DNA of 53,075 nucleotides from a virus: the IMG/VR virus record IMGVR_UViG_3300042350_002696, positions 1-53,075 of that record. One strand, given 5' to 3'. The translations under genes were made by a program, and so were the position numbers. This document shows, piece after piece, positions 35,452-44,338 of this stretch (position 1 is the stretch's first letter; each line of letters starts with the position of its first letter). The notes below the pieces were generated by a model. It worked only from the letters and a program-made list of their open reading frames with translations. It did no database searches and had not been told where the DNA came from.

Positions 35452-36101
35452 TTCTTTATAAGCATAATTGTACTATCAGGGATGTACTCTCTTGAAGTTT
35501 TGCTAGGGGTCCAATCGGTTTTCATCCTAACATCATAGAGTTGATGTTTATATGGTGAAATTTCTGCTAAAAATTTATTATAAGCTGTTGGATTTAACTT
35601 ATCAGCTGCACTAATAACCCATGGATGATTATAATCCGAAAAGTCCATAATATTAAATGGCCAAACATCTTCGACAAAATATTTGCCGCCTTCTTTTAGA
35701 AACTGAATCAGATGCTTGAATGTTAGTCTATTTGCTTCTGGCCAATGTGCACCATCATCAATAATAAGGTCAAATTGAACGCCAGGCCAAGTTTCTTCCA
35801 CTAGTTTTATAATGGACGGATCTAATGAATCACCCTTTAACCATTTCACCCGTTCTTCTTTTAGAATTTCAATCTCTTCGACAGGAACTCGAGAAAAGAT
35901 ATCAATGCCATAAATGGTTGCATTCGGAAAATATTCATGAAATGCTGTCGTACTAGCGCCTTTAAAGACACCAATCTCTAAGATATTAATCTTATCATTT
36001 CGAATAGGTTCAAAGTGCTGCTCATACACATGATGATAAAAATGTTTTTTCGAACCTTTGTCGGTCTTATGCTTATCAAAAATGGCAAGAAGTTCGCTCA
36101 T
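35448..36101 (-). CDS. Class I methyltransferase (sugar/cephalosporin-hydroxylase-like)
   Basis: 217 aa. INILEIGVFKGASTTAFHE (SAM motif I), ATIYGIDIFSR, FDLIIDDGAHWPEANR, and YFVEDVWPFNI. Resembles macrocin- or rhamnosyl-O-methyltransferases with a catalytic DD-H. Coupled to the sulfotransferase gene by a four-base overlap; likely methylates a glycan. Confidence 0.82.
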   Translation of the reverse strand: MSELLAIFDKHKTDKGSKKHFYHHVYEQHFEPIRNDKINILEIGVFKGASTTAFHEYFPNATIYGIDIFSRVPVEEIEILKEERVKWLKGDSLDPSIIKLVEETWPGVQFDLIIDDGAHWPEANRLTFKHLIQFLKEGGKYFVEDVWPFNIMDFSDYNHPWVISAADKLNPTAYNKFLAEISPYKHQLYDVRMKTDWTPSKTSREYIPDSTIMLIKK

Positions 36102-36787
36102 TTAATAATTCCCCATATGTTTTTCGTCGGGCCTGTATCAAAGTCATAGCCAAACATATCTATATCAGATTTATACCAGTCGGCTACTATTGCTATTGTG
36201 TTGTCGTCGTACAGATCTTTATACGATCCTTCGTTCATTCCTGTGATGTTTCTTGCTTGTGGTGGTGTATCCAAATCAAAATAATCGCAGATATCCTTAT
36301 CAAAATTTTCAAATGATAGTATATCACATCTTAAATTTCCGTCTAGATCAGTCACATGATCTACCGCGGGATACCAACCGCGAATGGCCCGGTGCCACAT
36401 GTAATCTACATTTCCCCATTTATATCTCTCATCCAGGAAAGCCTCAAATGAACTTACATCTGCATAAGTTGGCGGGGATTTATATTCTACTTCAATGATC
36501 TTCTTTGCAAAAAGATATCGAGAAACAACTCTATCCCATGGGTTTCTTACTACCGCGAACGATTTATATTTATTTGTAATGTCAGGATTTAAATCCCTCC
36601 ACCTTGCATGCTCAAACCCATGATGATCGCCTAGAAATTCCATTTTCTTTCTTACTGTGTCGGAATACTCTTTCGATTTATGAATCTCTGGACCAGCTGG
36701 AATAATTAGATTCTGTAAGATTGGATTCAATCGGATCGTAGTTCCAGCATTCTTTGGAATGTGAATAAAGATTTTCTTATCAGACAT
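36098..36787 (-). CDS. Sulfotransferase, copy A
   Basis: 229 aa. PAPS-binding 5' loop FIHIPKNAGTTIR at the N terminus and 3' phosphate motif FAVVRNPWDRVVSRYLF, as in the carbohydrate sulfotransferase (Sulfotransfer_2) family. Transfers sulfate from PAPS to a sugar. Paralogue at 40543-41217 has the same two motifs. Two sulfotransferases in one operon suggest a sulfated surface glycan. Confidence 0.88.
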   Translation of the reverse strand: MSDKKIFIHIPKNAGTTIRLNPILQNLIIPAGPEIHKSKEYSDTVRKKMEFLGDHHGFEHARWRDLNPDITNKYKSFAVVRNPWDRVVSRYLFAKKIIEVEYKSPPTYADVSSFEAFLDERYKWGNVDYMWHRAIRGWYPAVDHVTDLDGNLRCDILSFENFDKDICDYFDLDTPPQARNITGMNEGSYKDLYDDNTIAIVADWYKSDIDMFGYDFDTGPTKNIWGIIK

Positions 36788-37556
36788 TCTTGATTAGTTC
36801 CTGAATATTCTCCCCACCCATAGGAAGTTTATCTTTTAAGAAGAAATGCACGAAGTGACATTCTTGAATTCTAGTGTTTGCGGTGTAAAGACCGTTCCAC
36901 TTCCAATCCATATTCTTTATACTCATCTTCTCTTTCCGAATCCAATAGTTTAACAGAGTCTGATCTGTAGACCATTTCCATGGACCAATACCATCAATGA
37001 AAGCTTTAAACTCGGGTCTTCTTAGGAACTGTAACGGGGTTTCACCTTTCAGATATTTGTACACGGACTTATTCATTACAATAACCCCCATGTTCATAAA
37101 CTCCCCGCCTTTGTCGTCCCATTTCCAATCGACGTCCCTGATAGAACCATATTGCATCTTAGAATAGTTAATGATCTTCTGAACATACTGATCCGAGAGT
37201 GGCATTTCTCTTTCTACCACAGCACCAAAATCATAATCCCCAGGTAGATCATCAAATATATTAGCAGCATTATCACGAATATAAACATCCGCATCGATAA
37301 TAGCCACTTGATCATAGCTTTTAAGATACGCAAACGCATTCTCCTTTTCATAGATCGGCAGGAATCCACCATACTTTTCATAACTTTCTTTACTTCTATT
37401 CGTTAGAAAAATGTCTGGTTTTATCATAAGAATAGGCGTATCTTGGCGAATATAATCAGCCCCGATAGTTTTCGCATACTGTTTAACACTAGCAGTACAA
37501 AGATCATATAACTTAGATCTTTTACCGGTATAAACTTGATATATTAATTTTTTCAA
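36780..37556 (-). CDS. Glycosyltransferase with DxD motif
   Basis: 258 aa. MKKLIYQVYTGKRSKLYD, then QVAIIDADVYIRD (DxD) near residue 92, GGEFMNMGVIVMNKSVY and a Trp-rich acceptor region. GT-A fold, GT8-like. Overlaps the sulfotransferase start by eight bases. Confidence 0.78.
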   Translation of the reverse strand: MKKLIYQVYTGKRSKLYDLCTASVKQYAKTIGADYIRQDTPILMIKPDIFLTNRSKESYEKYGGFLPIYEKENAFAYLKSYDQVAIIDADVYIRDNAANIFDDLPGDYDFGAVVEREMPLSDQYVQKIINYSKMQYGSIRDVDWKWDDKGGEFMNMGVIVMNKSVYKYLKGETPLQFLRRPEFKAFIDGIGPWKWSTDQTLLNYWIRKEKMSIKNMDWKWNGLYTANTRIQECHFVHFFLKDKLPMGGENIQELIKNV

Positions 37557-38170
37557 TTTCTTTCACCAATTCTTTCTTTATTGGTACCAACTTGGCTATG
37601 AATAAAATGTCTTGCAAAGATATTATTCTTAATCCAGTCTTTTTCCAATACACCGTAAGGATACCAGGGTTCTTTCGAATGAATAAAACCGTCTACGGGA
37701 ACAATTACCTCTTGCGTTAAAATATCATTTAACATACTATTTGCGCGTTCCGGTTTTATATAATATCCTACGGCGGCTAAAGAATGATTTCTTGTGGAGC
37801 ACGCAAAACTAAAAAGAGGAAATTTAGTTATAGATTTAGATATCTTTTTAGTTAATATACAATCATGCTCTATAATAATACTTGGCTGACCACTTTCAAT
37901 AATTCTTTTCCACGCCTCAGTATGGGAATACCAAATAGCCTTTTCAGTAGCATTCCAACCGCGTTTTCTTTTACTACTATAGATTCTATTCTCTGCAAAA
38001 TTTAAATAATTAGATTCTGGTATGGTATCTGGTAATGTTGCTTCGTGGTGGATAAGATTACTATAACCTCTTTTTAAAAAAGACTCATCAGCAATTTTTC
38101 TATAAAATTGCGAAATTTCGTTGTTTGATATAGAAATAACATAGATGGGTATATTCTTATCGATAGTCAT
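37553..38170 (-). CDS. GT25-like glycosyltransferase, copy 3
   Basis: 205 aa. IPIYVISISNNE, IWYSHTEAWKRI, PSIIIEHDCILT (donor motif), VGYYIKPERANSML. Most AT-rich of the three GT25-like genes, possibly a later arrival. Start lies within the end of the radical SAM gene. Confidence 0.78.
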   Translation of the reverse strand: MTIDKNIPIYVISISNNEISQFYRKIADESFLKRGYSNLIHHEATLPDTIPESNYLNFAENRIYSSKRKRGWNATEKAIWYSHTEAWKRIIESGQPSIIIEHDCILTKKISKSITKFPLFSFACSTRNHSLAAVGYYIKPERANSMLNDILTQEVIVPVDGFIHSKEPWYPYGVLEKDWIKNNIFARHFIHSQVGTNKERIGERN

Positions 38171-39116
38171 TTAAACTAAACTCCGTACCATGCATTTTAT
38201 AATTCTCTCTACCGTGGTTAGAGTAAACTAGAACTTCAGGATCGTCAATTAAGAAATCGCATCCCTTACAGAAATCTGGATAGTCGCCGGTTTCATGTTG
38301 TTTACGAAGGGTATTGTAAGCTTCCCCATACCAGATTTCTTCCAGTCTCTGATCACTCATGTGACCTAGAACAGCTTCATCATCCCTACCCAATACTTGA
38401 CAGCATGGGTGGACAGCTCCTCTGCTATCGCCGAGACCACCTGCGCGAATAACAACATCAGGGCTAAAAGGACGACCACAAGTCTTAATGGCACCATCAC
38501 GGCCATAGTCAGGCTTATAAACACCAGACCAATTATGCATCTTCCAAATCTCAGTTTTAACACCAGCTGAATTAACGATTTTAAGATACTCATCTCTTTC
38601 GTAATCGACTCGATTATTATCAAGAATGAGGTGATAGGTTGCAACAGTGCACGACGAATTCGTTTTGGTAACATATTCTTGCATCTCATGTAGATTTTTT
38701 ACAACAGGGTTAAAGAATGGGCTGTTCATCCATTCTCTATAGGTTTCTTCGTTATAACCAACAATGCTAAATCTGAAGAAGTCACAACCAGCGTCAACGA
38801 CTTCTTTCATGAAGTCGCCTTTCATTCTTTGACCATTTGAGAACATAAAGGCCTTTGCACCATACTTCTTTACAATAGAAACGTATTCAGCAAGGTTGCG
38901 ATTCAAAGTTACTTCACCAGAACCATCCAGATTTACCACACGTAATCCAGCCTCAGCACACTGGGCAACATAATCTTCGAATTCATCAAGTGGCATTTTT
39001 TTCAGCCAGTTTTTTCCACGAGCGCCGTGCGTACCATCTGGAAAAGTTTGTGGACACATTTTGCATGTGTAATTGCATCCACCATTAATCTCAATAACCG
39101 CTCGATCAATCTTCAC
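38157..39116 (-). CDS. Radical SAM/SPASM protein, copy B
   Basis: 319 aa. Cluster motif CNYTCKMC near residue 14, NLDGSGEVTLN, FMFSNGQR, and a Cys-rich C terminus (HPCCQVLG, FCKGCDFL) for auxiliary clusters. Same family and same gene order (next to a heptosyltransferase-like gene with a four-base overlap) as 9912-10817. Probably modifies a sugar or lipid in the glycan pathway. Confidence 0.87.
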   Translation of the reverse strand: MKIDRAVIEINGGCNYTCKMCPQTFPDGTHGARGKNWLKKMPLDEFEDYVAQCAEAGLRVVNLDGSGEVTLNRNLAEYVSIVKKYGAKAFMFSNGQRMKGDFMKEVVDAGCDFFRFSIVGYNEETYREWMNSPFFNPVVKNLHEMQEYVTKTNSSCTVATYHLILDNNRVDYERDEYLKIVNSAGVKTEIWKMHNWSGVYKPDYGRDGAIKTCGRPFSPDVVIRAGGLGDSRGAVHPCCQVLGRDDEAVLGHMSDQRLEEIWYGEAYNTLRKQHETGDYPDFCKGCDFLIDDPEVLVYSNHGRENYKMHGTEFSLNDYR

Positions 39117-39970
39117 TTATGAATTCCTCTTAATCTTTTCTTCTGTAGATTAGCAAACTCTGTAGCTCTTTCAATTCTTCTTTCAAAGTTATGGAAATAA
39201 TTTAGGGAGTGTGTATCTGCTTTTCTTACTTTATATATTAAGGCGTCTGGGGTATGATAATTGGTAATTAAGTCTTTAGTAAGAACTATAGTAGGCTTAC
39301 CCATATTCTTAGCAACATAGTGCCACATCCCTTCATAACATAGACAAGCTTCGGCGGTTTTGATATGATAAAACACTTCTGAGATAGGCGTTCTATAATC
39401 TATTTCTGTTACACTATAACCTTGCATCTCTATAATATCAATTACTTTATTCCATTGATTACGATCAAAGGGTCTTTTAAATGGTCTCGGTTCTTGAGCG
39501 TTATTTACTTGTGTCCAGATTACTACTTTTTTCTTTATAGGATTGGCATCCATCTTTCGAAAATACCAATCATTATATCTCATCCTAGATCTTTTCTGGA
39601 TATGGCCGTCTAGTTTAAGCATCCTACTATATCCAAAAAATCGATTATGATGGAGAGCAAGATTATCTGAATTAAAAACGTGTTGTATATTAACGTCTGT
39701 ATCTTTCTTAGCATAAAAGTTGTTTATATAATGGAATCGTTCTAAAATAGTTTCCGGATCCTCAAAATGATATAAGAAATCTTCATCATGGTACCAATGT
39801 AAAACTAGATTTATTTTTTTCTGCGCATAAAAAGATCTATAATAAGCTACATTTAAAATGCACATTAGATCACCGATTCCCGGCGTCATTTTAGCTTCTA
39901 TTACAGAAGAAAAATTTATACGAGGAACAAATGGAAGATACTTTTTAAAATATTCTTCATTAATAGGCAT
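39113..39970 (-). CDS. Heptosyltransferase-like (GT9-type) glycosyltransferase, copy B
   Basis: 285 aa. EAKMTPGIGDLMCILN matches the GT9 opening glycine-rich loop; C-terminal EIDYRTPISEVFYHIKTAE and CLCYEGMWHYVAKN. Paralogue of 10814-11602. Overlaps the methyltransferase gene by 11 bases. Confidence 0.75.
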   Translation of the reverse strand: MPINEEYFKKYLPFVPRINFSSVIEAKMTPGIGDLMCILNVAYYRSFYAQKKINLVLHWYHDEDFLYHFEDPETILERFHYINNFYAKKDTDVNIQHVFNSDNLALHHNRFFGYSRMLKLDGHIQKRSRMRYNDWYFRKMDANPIKKKVVIWTQVNNAQEPRPFKRPFDRNQWNKVIDIIEMQGYSVTEIDYRTPISEVFYHIKTAEACLCYEGMWHYVAKNMGKPTIVLTKDLITNYHTPDALIYKVRKADTHSLNYFHNFERRIERATEFANLQKKRLRGIHK

Positions 39971-40565
39971 ACGTTTCCATATCTAAAAACATTATAATAC
40001 CAGGTGTGGTATTTTCTTTATGGGTAATCACATAAAACCAATACTTAGGAAAGAGAGATTTATTAAACAAATCATATTCTTTTATGGCTTGCCTTACCCC
40101 TGGTAGTTCTACATTATCAAATAATATGTATCTTGGTTTTATTTCGAAAGTTTTTTTAATATCTTTTACTACAGATTCATAGGAATGGTTACCATCAATA
40201 AAGACCAGGTCGGGGGTTTCTACTTCGGTTTTAGGTAAAGTACTAGGAATAAAAGTAAATCTATCCCCGTATCTTTCTTTAATAGGAATATGGGAAATCT
40301 CTGAGAATTTTCCTGGGTCTAGACTAGTAACCTTAGCTTCTGGAAAATGCTCAAGTAAACAGACTGTAGAGTGTCCAGCGAACATCCCCACCTCTATAAT
40401 ATTCGTAACATTCTTTGTAAGAGAACTTACTTCTTCCCACATGGTTCGAACATCTAAAAGGCTAGGATCTAGATATCCCCATCCTTGCCCGTTAAACTTT
40501 TCACCTTTCTTTTCTGGTTCTGGTCTTACAAGGAAAGATGTATCAATTTGTTTTAGCATTTTCAC
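39960..40565 (-). CDS. Class I methyltransferase-like protein
   Basis: 201 aa. NIIEVGMFAGHSTVCLLEHF (SAM motif I), VTSLDPGKFSE, PDLVFIDGNHSYESVVKDI, as in Methyltransf_24 proteins. AT-rich. Likely glycan methylation by context; overlaps the sulfotransferase gene by 23 bases. Confidence 0.8.
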   Translation of the reverse strand: MKMLKQIDTSFLVRPEPEKKGEKFNGQGWGYLDPSLLDVRTMWEEVSSLTKNVTNIIEVGMFAGHSTVCLLEHFPEAKVTSLDPGKFSEISHIPIKERYGDRFTFIPSTLPKTEVETPDLVFIDGNHSYESVVKDIKKTFEIKPRYILFDNVELPGVRQAIKEYDLFNKSLFPKYWFYVITHKENTTPGIIMFLDMETYAY

Positions 40566-41217
40566 CCCAATAATTTTTAGTAGCTGATGTATCGAAAGAA
40601 AAACCCCAGCGGTCTATGTCTTTCTGAAACCACTTTTTTACTCTGTCTCTTTGTTCATTCGTATAGTAAGATTTATAATCTACTTTTTTGGTGGTATTGA
40701 CCATCTCCAATCGGATACTCTTACCCAAATATCTATTTAAATCATAATTAAGATATTCGTACCTTAAAACATCAACTTTTAATCCTAGCCACTTTTCCTG
40801 ACACGCCCATTGGTCATATGGATGATTACAGAAGAAATTTAAATCCTCTATATAACTATCCATACGATCTAGGAATTCATCCCAGAATAGGAAGTCTTGG
40901 AAATAGCTTGTTCCTATAGAAGACTTCATCCTTTCAGAGAAAGTGTAATTATATAATGAAACCAATCTTGACCAAGGATTTCTTACTACAGAGAAAATCT
41001 TATCATAAGACTGTATTATATTACTATCCATATAACTATATGGTATGTGCTTAGCGAAGCTATTATACCAAGGGAATTTAACATATTGGGATTTGTTAAA
41101 TTCCTTTAGAATGATTTTATCCATATGATCCCAAGTTGCTTTCGCCATAGGTAAAGACCGGAGGATGCTAGTCCCTCCGGTCTTAGGTATATGAATAAAC
41201 AATATATTGTTAGACAT
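40543..41217 (-). CDS. Sulfotransferase, copy B
   Basis: 224 aa. LFIHIPKTGGTSILR (PAPS 5' loop) and FSVVRNPWSRLVSLYNY (3' phosphate site). Paralogue of 36098-36787. An 11-bp perfect hairpin (41154-41184) lies in the codons of the PAPS loop. First enzyme gene of the glycan operon after the 72-aa gene. Confidence 0.87.
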   Translation of the reverse strand: MSNNILFIHIPKTGGTSILRSLPMAKATWDHMDKIILKEFNKSQYVKFPWYNSFAKHIPYSYMDSNIIQSYDKIFSVVRNPWSRLVSLYNYTFSERMKSSIGTSYFQDFLFWDEFLDRMDSYIEDLNFFCNHPYDQWACQEKWLGLKVDVLRYEYLNYDLNRYLGKSIRLEMVNTTKKVDYKSYYTNEQRDRVKKWFQKDIDRWGFSFDTSATKNYWGENAKTN

Positions 41218-41428
41218 TCGCTAGGATGGATCTCGCAAGATCCTGTGACTCTTCATAGCCCGAGCGAAAACGATTACCAGTAGCACCATTGTCGATATAC
41301 CACTGAAGGTTATCTACAATTCCGGCCTTACGCTTATCGTCCATTTTATAGTCTCGAACAATCTCTTCCCACTGAAAGCGAAGGTCAAGAAGTTCAAAGA
41401 CGTTTACTTTAGCCTGTGACATATTCAT
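41210..41428 (-). CDS. Small phage protein
   Basis: 72 aa, ATG at 41428 with AAGGACG upstream. Helical (VFELLDLRFQWEEIVRDY). Overlaps the HAD gene end by 20 bases and the sulfotransferase start by eight. Function unknown. Confidence 0.7.
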   Translation of the reverse strand: MNMSQAKVNVFELLDLRFQWEEIVRDYKMDDKRKAGIVDNLQWYIDNGATGNRFRSGYEESQDLARSILANV

Positions 41429-41981
41429 AAACGTCCTTCCAGTTTCTCATCATAGGAAAAGTATTAGGGGTATTCATATTGAAGCCGTGTTCAATTAGAA
41501 TAGAATTCAATCCAAGATCACGACCAAGTACGGCATTCTCTACCTTATCTTCGATCCAGATATCACCAGAGTTCTCGTAAGGAAGCAATGCTTCATCCTT
41601 ATCTGCACCAGTATCAAGGAAGACGAACTTCTCGAATACGGTAGAACCAAACAGCTTATTCAGGTTCTGAATACGCAGTTGTTGAGCAGTAGGCTCGAGC
41701 GAGAGCGAAGTAATGACGTGGAACACTACGCCATGTTTGCGGTGGAGCTTATCCACATAGTGCATAGCATCACGGAGGGGAGGAAGGAAACCAATCGCAG
41801 AGCTCTCGTTGAAGTGTTTCACGAGACGCTGTTTCTCTTCTTTGCTGATGCCATATCGATCACCTACATCGTAGTATTCCCACGAGTCTGGTTTTTCTAC
41901 ATACCCATGACGTTGCATCCAGACATTAAAGGCATATTCCCAGTTCAGTAGAACCCCATCACAGTCGGTTAGAATTCTCAT
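41409..41981 (-). CDS. HAD-family 5'(3')-nucleotidase-like phosphatase
   Basis: 190 aa. Motif I MRILTDCDGVLLNW (DxDGV), motif II VITSLS, motif IV DIWIEDKVENA. Similar to deoxyribonucleotidases of phages, which dephosphorylate nucleoside monophosphates and recycle host DNA. Promoter at 42010. Confidence 0.83.
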   Translation of the reverse strand: MRILTDCDGVLLNWEYAFNVWMQRHGYVEKPDSWEYYDVGDRYGISKEEKQRLVKHFNESSAIGFLPPLRDAMHYVDKLHRKHGVVFHVITSLSLEPTAQQLRIQNLNKLFGSTVFEKFVFLDTGADKDEALLPYENSGDIWIEDKVENAVLGRDLGLNSILIEHGFNMNTPNTFPMMRNWKDVYEYVTG

Positions 41982-42009
41982 AACGATTCCTTTCGTTGGT
42001 TACATTAGC

Positions 42010-42038
42010 ACTATAACCCATTCACTTTCAAATGTAAA
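42010..42038 (-). promoter_or_regulatory. sigma-70-like promoter
   Basis: TTTACA / 17 bp / TATAGT ahead of the HAD gene and the glycan operon. Confidence 0.68.
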
Positions 42039-42046
42039 TCCCCTAT

Positions 42047-42235
42047 TTAAGAAACAGAGTTATCTTCCTCAACGTCATCTGGCAAAATCCAGTTGATTTT
42101 CGTCCCCTTGTAACGGTGTACATCCTTATGTTCTTCTGTCATTCGGATCTTCTTCTTGAAATCACTCCCGAGAGTCTTCGATTTGTTACGACCGTTCTTT
42201 TTGTTACGCGGGTCGAAGCGAGTATACTTAGCCAT
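42047..42235 (-). CDS. Small basic phage protein
   Basis: 62 aa. Lys/Arg-rich N-terminal half (FDPRNKKNGRNKSKTLGSDF), acidic end. One base after the 2OG oxygenase gene stops. Function unknown. Confidence 0.68.
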   Translation of the reverse strand: MAKYTRFDPRNKKNGRNKSKTLGSDFKKKIRMTEEHKDVHRYKGTKINWILPDDVEEDNSVS

Positions 42236-42236
42236 T

Positions 42237-42800
42237 TTACCTTTCCATTTTTGTTTTAGTGCAAACGAAGACCAGTCTATGGCCTTTTTCTATTTTCGAA
42301 ACCCCATGAACTGTTTTTTCATTCCAGACAATAGAGTCCCCAGGATTTTTTAGAAATTTAGTAATTAATCGTTCCCGAATATTTTCTTTCTTATTGGGAT
42401 TTTTGTAATCAGGTTCTATAGAATCCCCAGCAATTACAATAATACCCCCAATTATATCCTCAGATTGATCAATCAATATAACATTAGTATATTGATTTTT
42501 CCCTACACTAATATCGACATTTTCAGTATGTAATCCCGAAAATGATCCGAGAGGATAATATTTCATCCAAGATTTATCTAGGATATATTCCGGATCTTGG
42601 GGGTAAGTTTTTTCATTTAGATAATAAAAAAGTTCTTTATGATTCTCCCAAAAAGATCCTTTTTTTATCGTTCCAAGATATTTTTCGTAATTCTGTTTAC
42701 CTCTATTAGGATGAAAATCTTTTTTATGATCATAGAATTCTTTTTTCAAGATTTCTATTAATTCAATATTTTCCACCTTATATGTAAAACCAGGTTCCAT
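42237..42800 (-). CDS. 2-oxoglutarate/Fe(II) oxygenase-like protein
   Basis: 187 aa. Double-stranded beta-helix pattern of prolyl-4-hydroxylase-like enzymes: metal ligands in GLHTENVD (His-x-Glu), distal His in TVHGVSKI and the 2OG-binding Arg in GHRLVF. Such genes are common in marine T4-like phages; substrates are unknown. AT-rich relative to flanking phoH. Confidence 0.8.
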   Translation of the reverse strand: MEPGFTYKVENIELIEILKKEFYDHKKDFHPNRGKQNYEKYLGTIKKGSFWENHKELFYYLNEKTYPQDPEYILDKSWMKYYPLGSFSGLHTENVDISVGKNQYTNVILIDQSEDIIGGIIVIAGDSIEPDYKNPNKKENIRERLITKFLKNPGDSIVWNEKTVHGVSKIEKGHRLVFVCTKTKMER

Positions 42801-42802
42801 AA

Positions 42803-43495
42803 TTATCCCTTAATACCCAACATCTCTTTTGTCATAATATAGTCACGAACGAAGTCGGATCTTACGATATCTTTCCAAGTAAACTCAATAGTCTCGAATT
42901 GGTTCAATTGTGTCACAATGTTCATGAATTGTAAAATCCCTTTTTTATCATTCTCTTTTGTAAAGTCAGACTGATAATAATCACCACACATAATGAACTT
43001 ACATTGGTGACCAACACGGGTAATGACAGAATCAAGTTCGTGGAAACTTAGGTTCTGCATTTCATCTACAACGATGATGGCATTGTTCCATGTATTACCC
43101 CGGATGAATGAGGTAGACTCGAATCTGGCCTTGTTCTGATTCTTTAATTTAGACCAGGCTTCGCCATCACCAAAGATTTCAGTGCATAGACCAATATATG
43201 GAGATTCATAGGCAAGTTTCTTTTCTGCTTCATCCCCAGGAAGAAATCCAATGTCGCGCGTGGGCACGATCGAGCGAATGACAATGAGTTCGTCAAACTC
43301 TGTTTCTTTATCCAGTACTTTTTCAAGAGCAAGACGTAGTCCAAGATAGGTCTTACCCGTACCAGCAGAACCATTCAATACAAGATTGTAGCCGTCTTTC
43401 CAGGCTTCTCTTGCGTTCATTTGGTTTTGGGTTTTAGGTTCGAAAGAGCGGAGATTTTCAAGTTTAATCGTATTAGAGGTATAAGACCTAGACAT
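42803..43495 (-). CDS. phoH: PhoH-like ATPase
   Basis: 230 aa. Walker A LNGSAGTGKTYL near residue 42, RSIVPTRDIGFLPGD (PhoH-specific), Walker B AIIVVDEMQNLS, and a sensor block FIMCGDYYQSD. P-loop ATPase related to helicases; frequent in marine phages, often treated as a signature gene; role in infection not settled. Overlaps the next upstream gene by eight bases. Confidence 0.95.
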   Translation of the reverse strand: MSRSYTSNTIKLENLRSFEPKTQNQMNAREAWKDGYNLVLNGSAGTGKTYLGLRLALEKVLDKETEFDELIVIRSIVPTRDIGFLPGDEAEKKLAYESPYIGLCTEIFGDGEAWSKLKNQNKARFESTSFIRGNTWNNAIIVVDEMQNLSFHELDSVITRVGHQCKFIMCGDYYQSDFTKENDKKGILQFMNIVTQLNQFETIEFTWKDIVRSDFVRDYIMTKEMLGIKG

Positions 43496-43727
43496 TAATG
43501 GTATTGCCCTTTCCTGAGCCTTTTTTAATTTTATTTTTTAGAAGATCTTTAAATCCATCGGGAACTTTCATATCAGAATTTCCCATCCGACCGCTGATGA
43601 TCTTAAGCGGCTTAAGTACTTGTTGGAGATTTGAATCCTCTTCTAGTGTGGACTTCAATTCATCCCAACTGCAAACTACATCCCATTCCTCTTCGGTCTG
43701 TAGATTTTTCAAAGTGTATACTGGCAT
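43488..43727 (-). CDS. Small FmdB-like phage protein
   Basis: 79 aa from the ATG at 43727 (AGGAAATAC upstream). MPVYTLKNLQTEEEW resembles the start of FmdB zinc-ribbon proteins, but the zinc cysteines are missing. Function unknown. Confidence 0.7.
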   Translation of the reverse strand: MPVYTLKNLQTEEEWDVVCSWDELKSTLEEDSNLQQVLKPLKIISGRMGNSDMKVPDGFKDLLKNKIKKGSGKGNTINV

Positions 43728-43741
43728 GTATTTCCTACGTG

Positions 43742-44338
43742 TTATTTTACCCAAGCACCAATCCGGCCGTGTATCTCCGGATCATGAATATATCTATATC
43801 CATCTTTCGAAAGGTCTGGACTGTTTAAACTAAACACTGGGATGTATTCTTTTATATCCGCTTGGAAATCTGGATTCCATCTCAGATGAACTTCGATTAA
43901 CTTGTCACCAATATATTCACAGTTAATTTCTTTGTAGTTAACTGCAATGCCAGAGAGTCTATATGGTAGTGGAATCTTATCGTCCACCTTCACCCACTTA
44001 TCCCAGCGAGTGAAGGTGTCGTTACTTTTAAACCCTTCAACAGCTAATACCTGACTTCCACAATAGTAGTCTACAGAGAGATGACGTCCTTCGAAGAACT
44101 CGCACCAGAAATAGCCATGAGGAAGATGATCTGTGTTACCATCTAACCATTTCTTTTCTGCTCCAAGACCAAGACCTTTCATATTGACGCACGGCCGGAC
44201 CATATACCAACCTGGTTTAGGAACATCCATTCCTACCGGTCCACATACGTACCCTCTCATCTTCGATAGAATAAGTTTATCTAAAACCCACATATCATAA
44301 GGTGATACGATGTTCCATGCGTCTTCTTCTGTTCTCAT
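43742..44338 (-). CDS. Uncharacterised phage protein
   Basis: 198 aa, aromatic-rich (GYFWCEFFEGRHLSVDYY), no signal or membrane helix. Coupled (four-base overlap) to the gene at 44335. I recognise no fold; may be an ATP-grasp-like small enzyme but this is a guess. Confidence 0.7.
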   Translation of the reverse strand: MRTEEDAWNIVSPYDMWVLDKLILSKMRGYVCGPVGMDVPKPGWYMVRPCVNMKGLGLGAEKKWLDGNTDHLPHGYFWCEFFEGRHLSVDYYCGSQVLAVEGFKSNDTFTRWDKWVKVDDKIPLPYRLSGIAVNYKEINCEYIGDKLIEVHLRWNPDFQADIKEYIPVFSLNSPDLSKDGYRYIHDPEIHGRIGAWVK

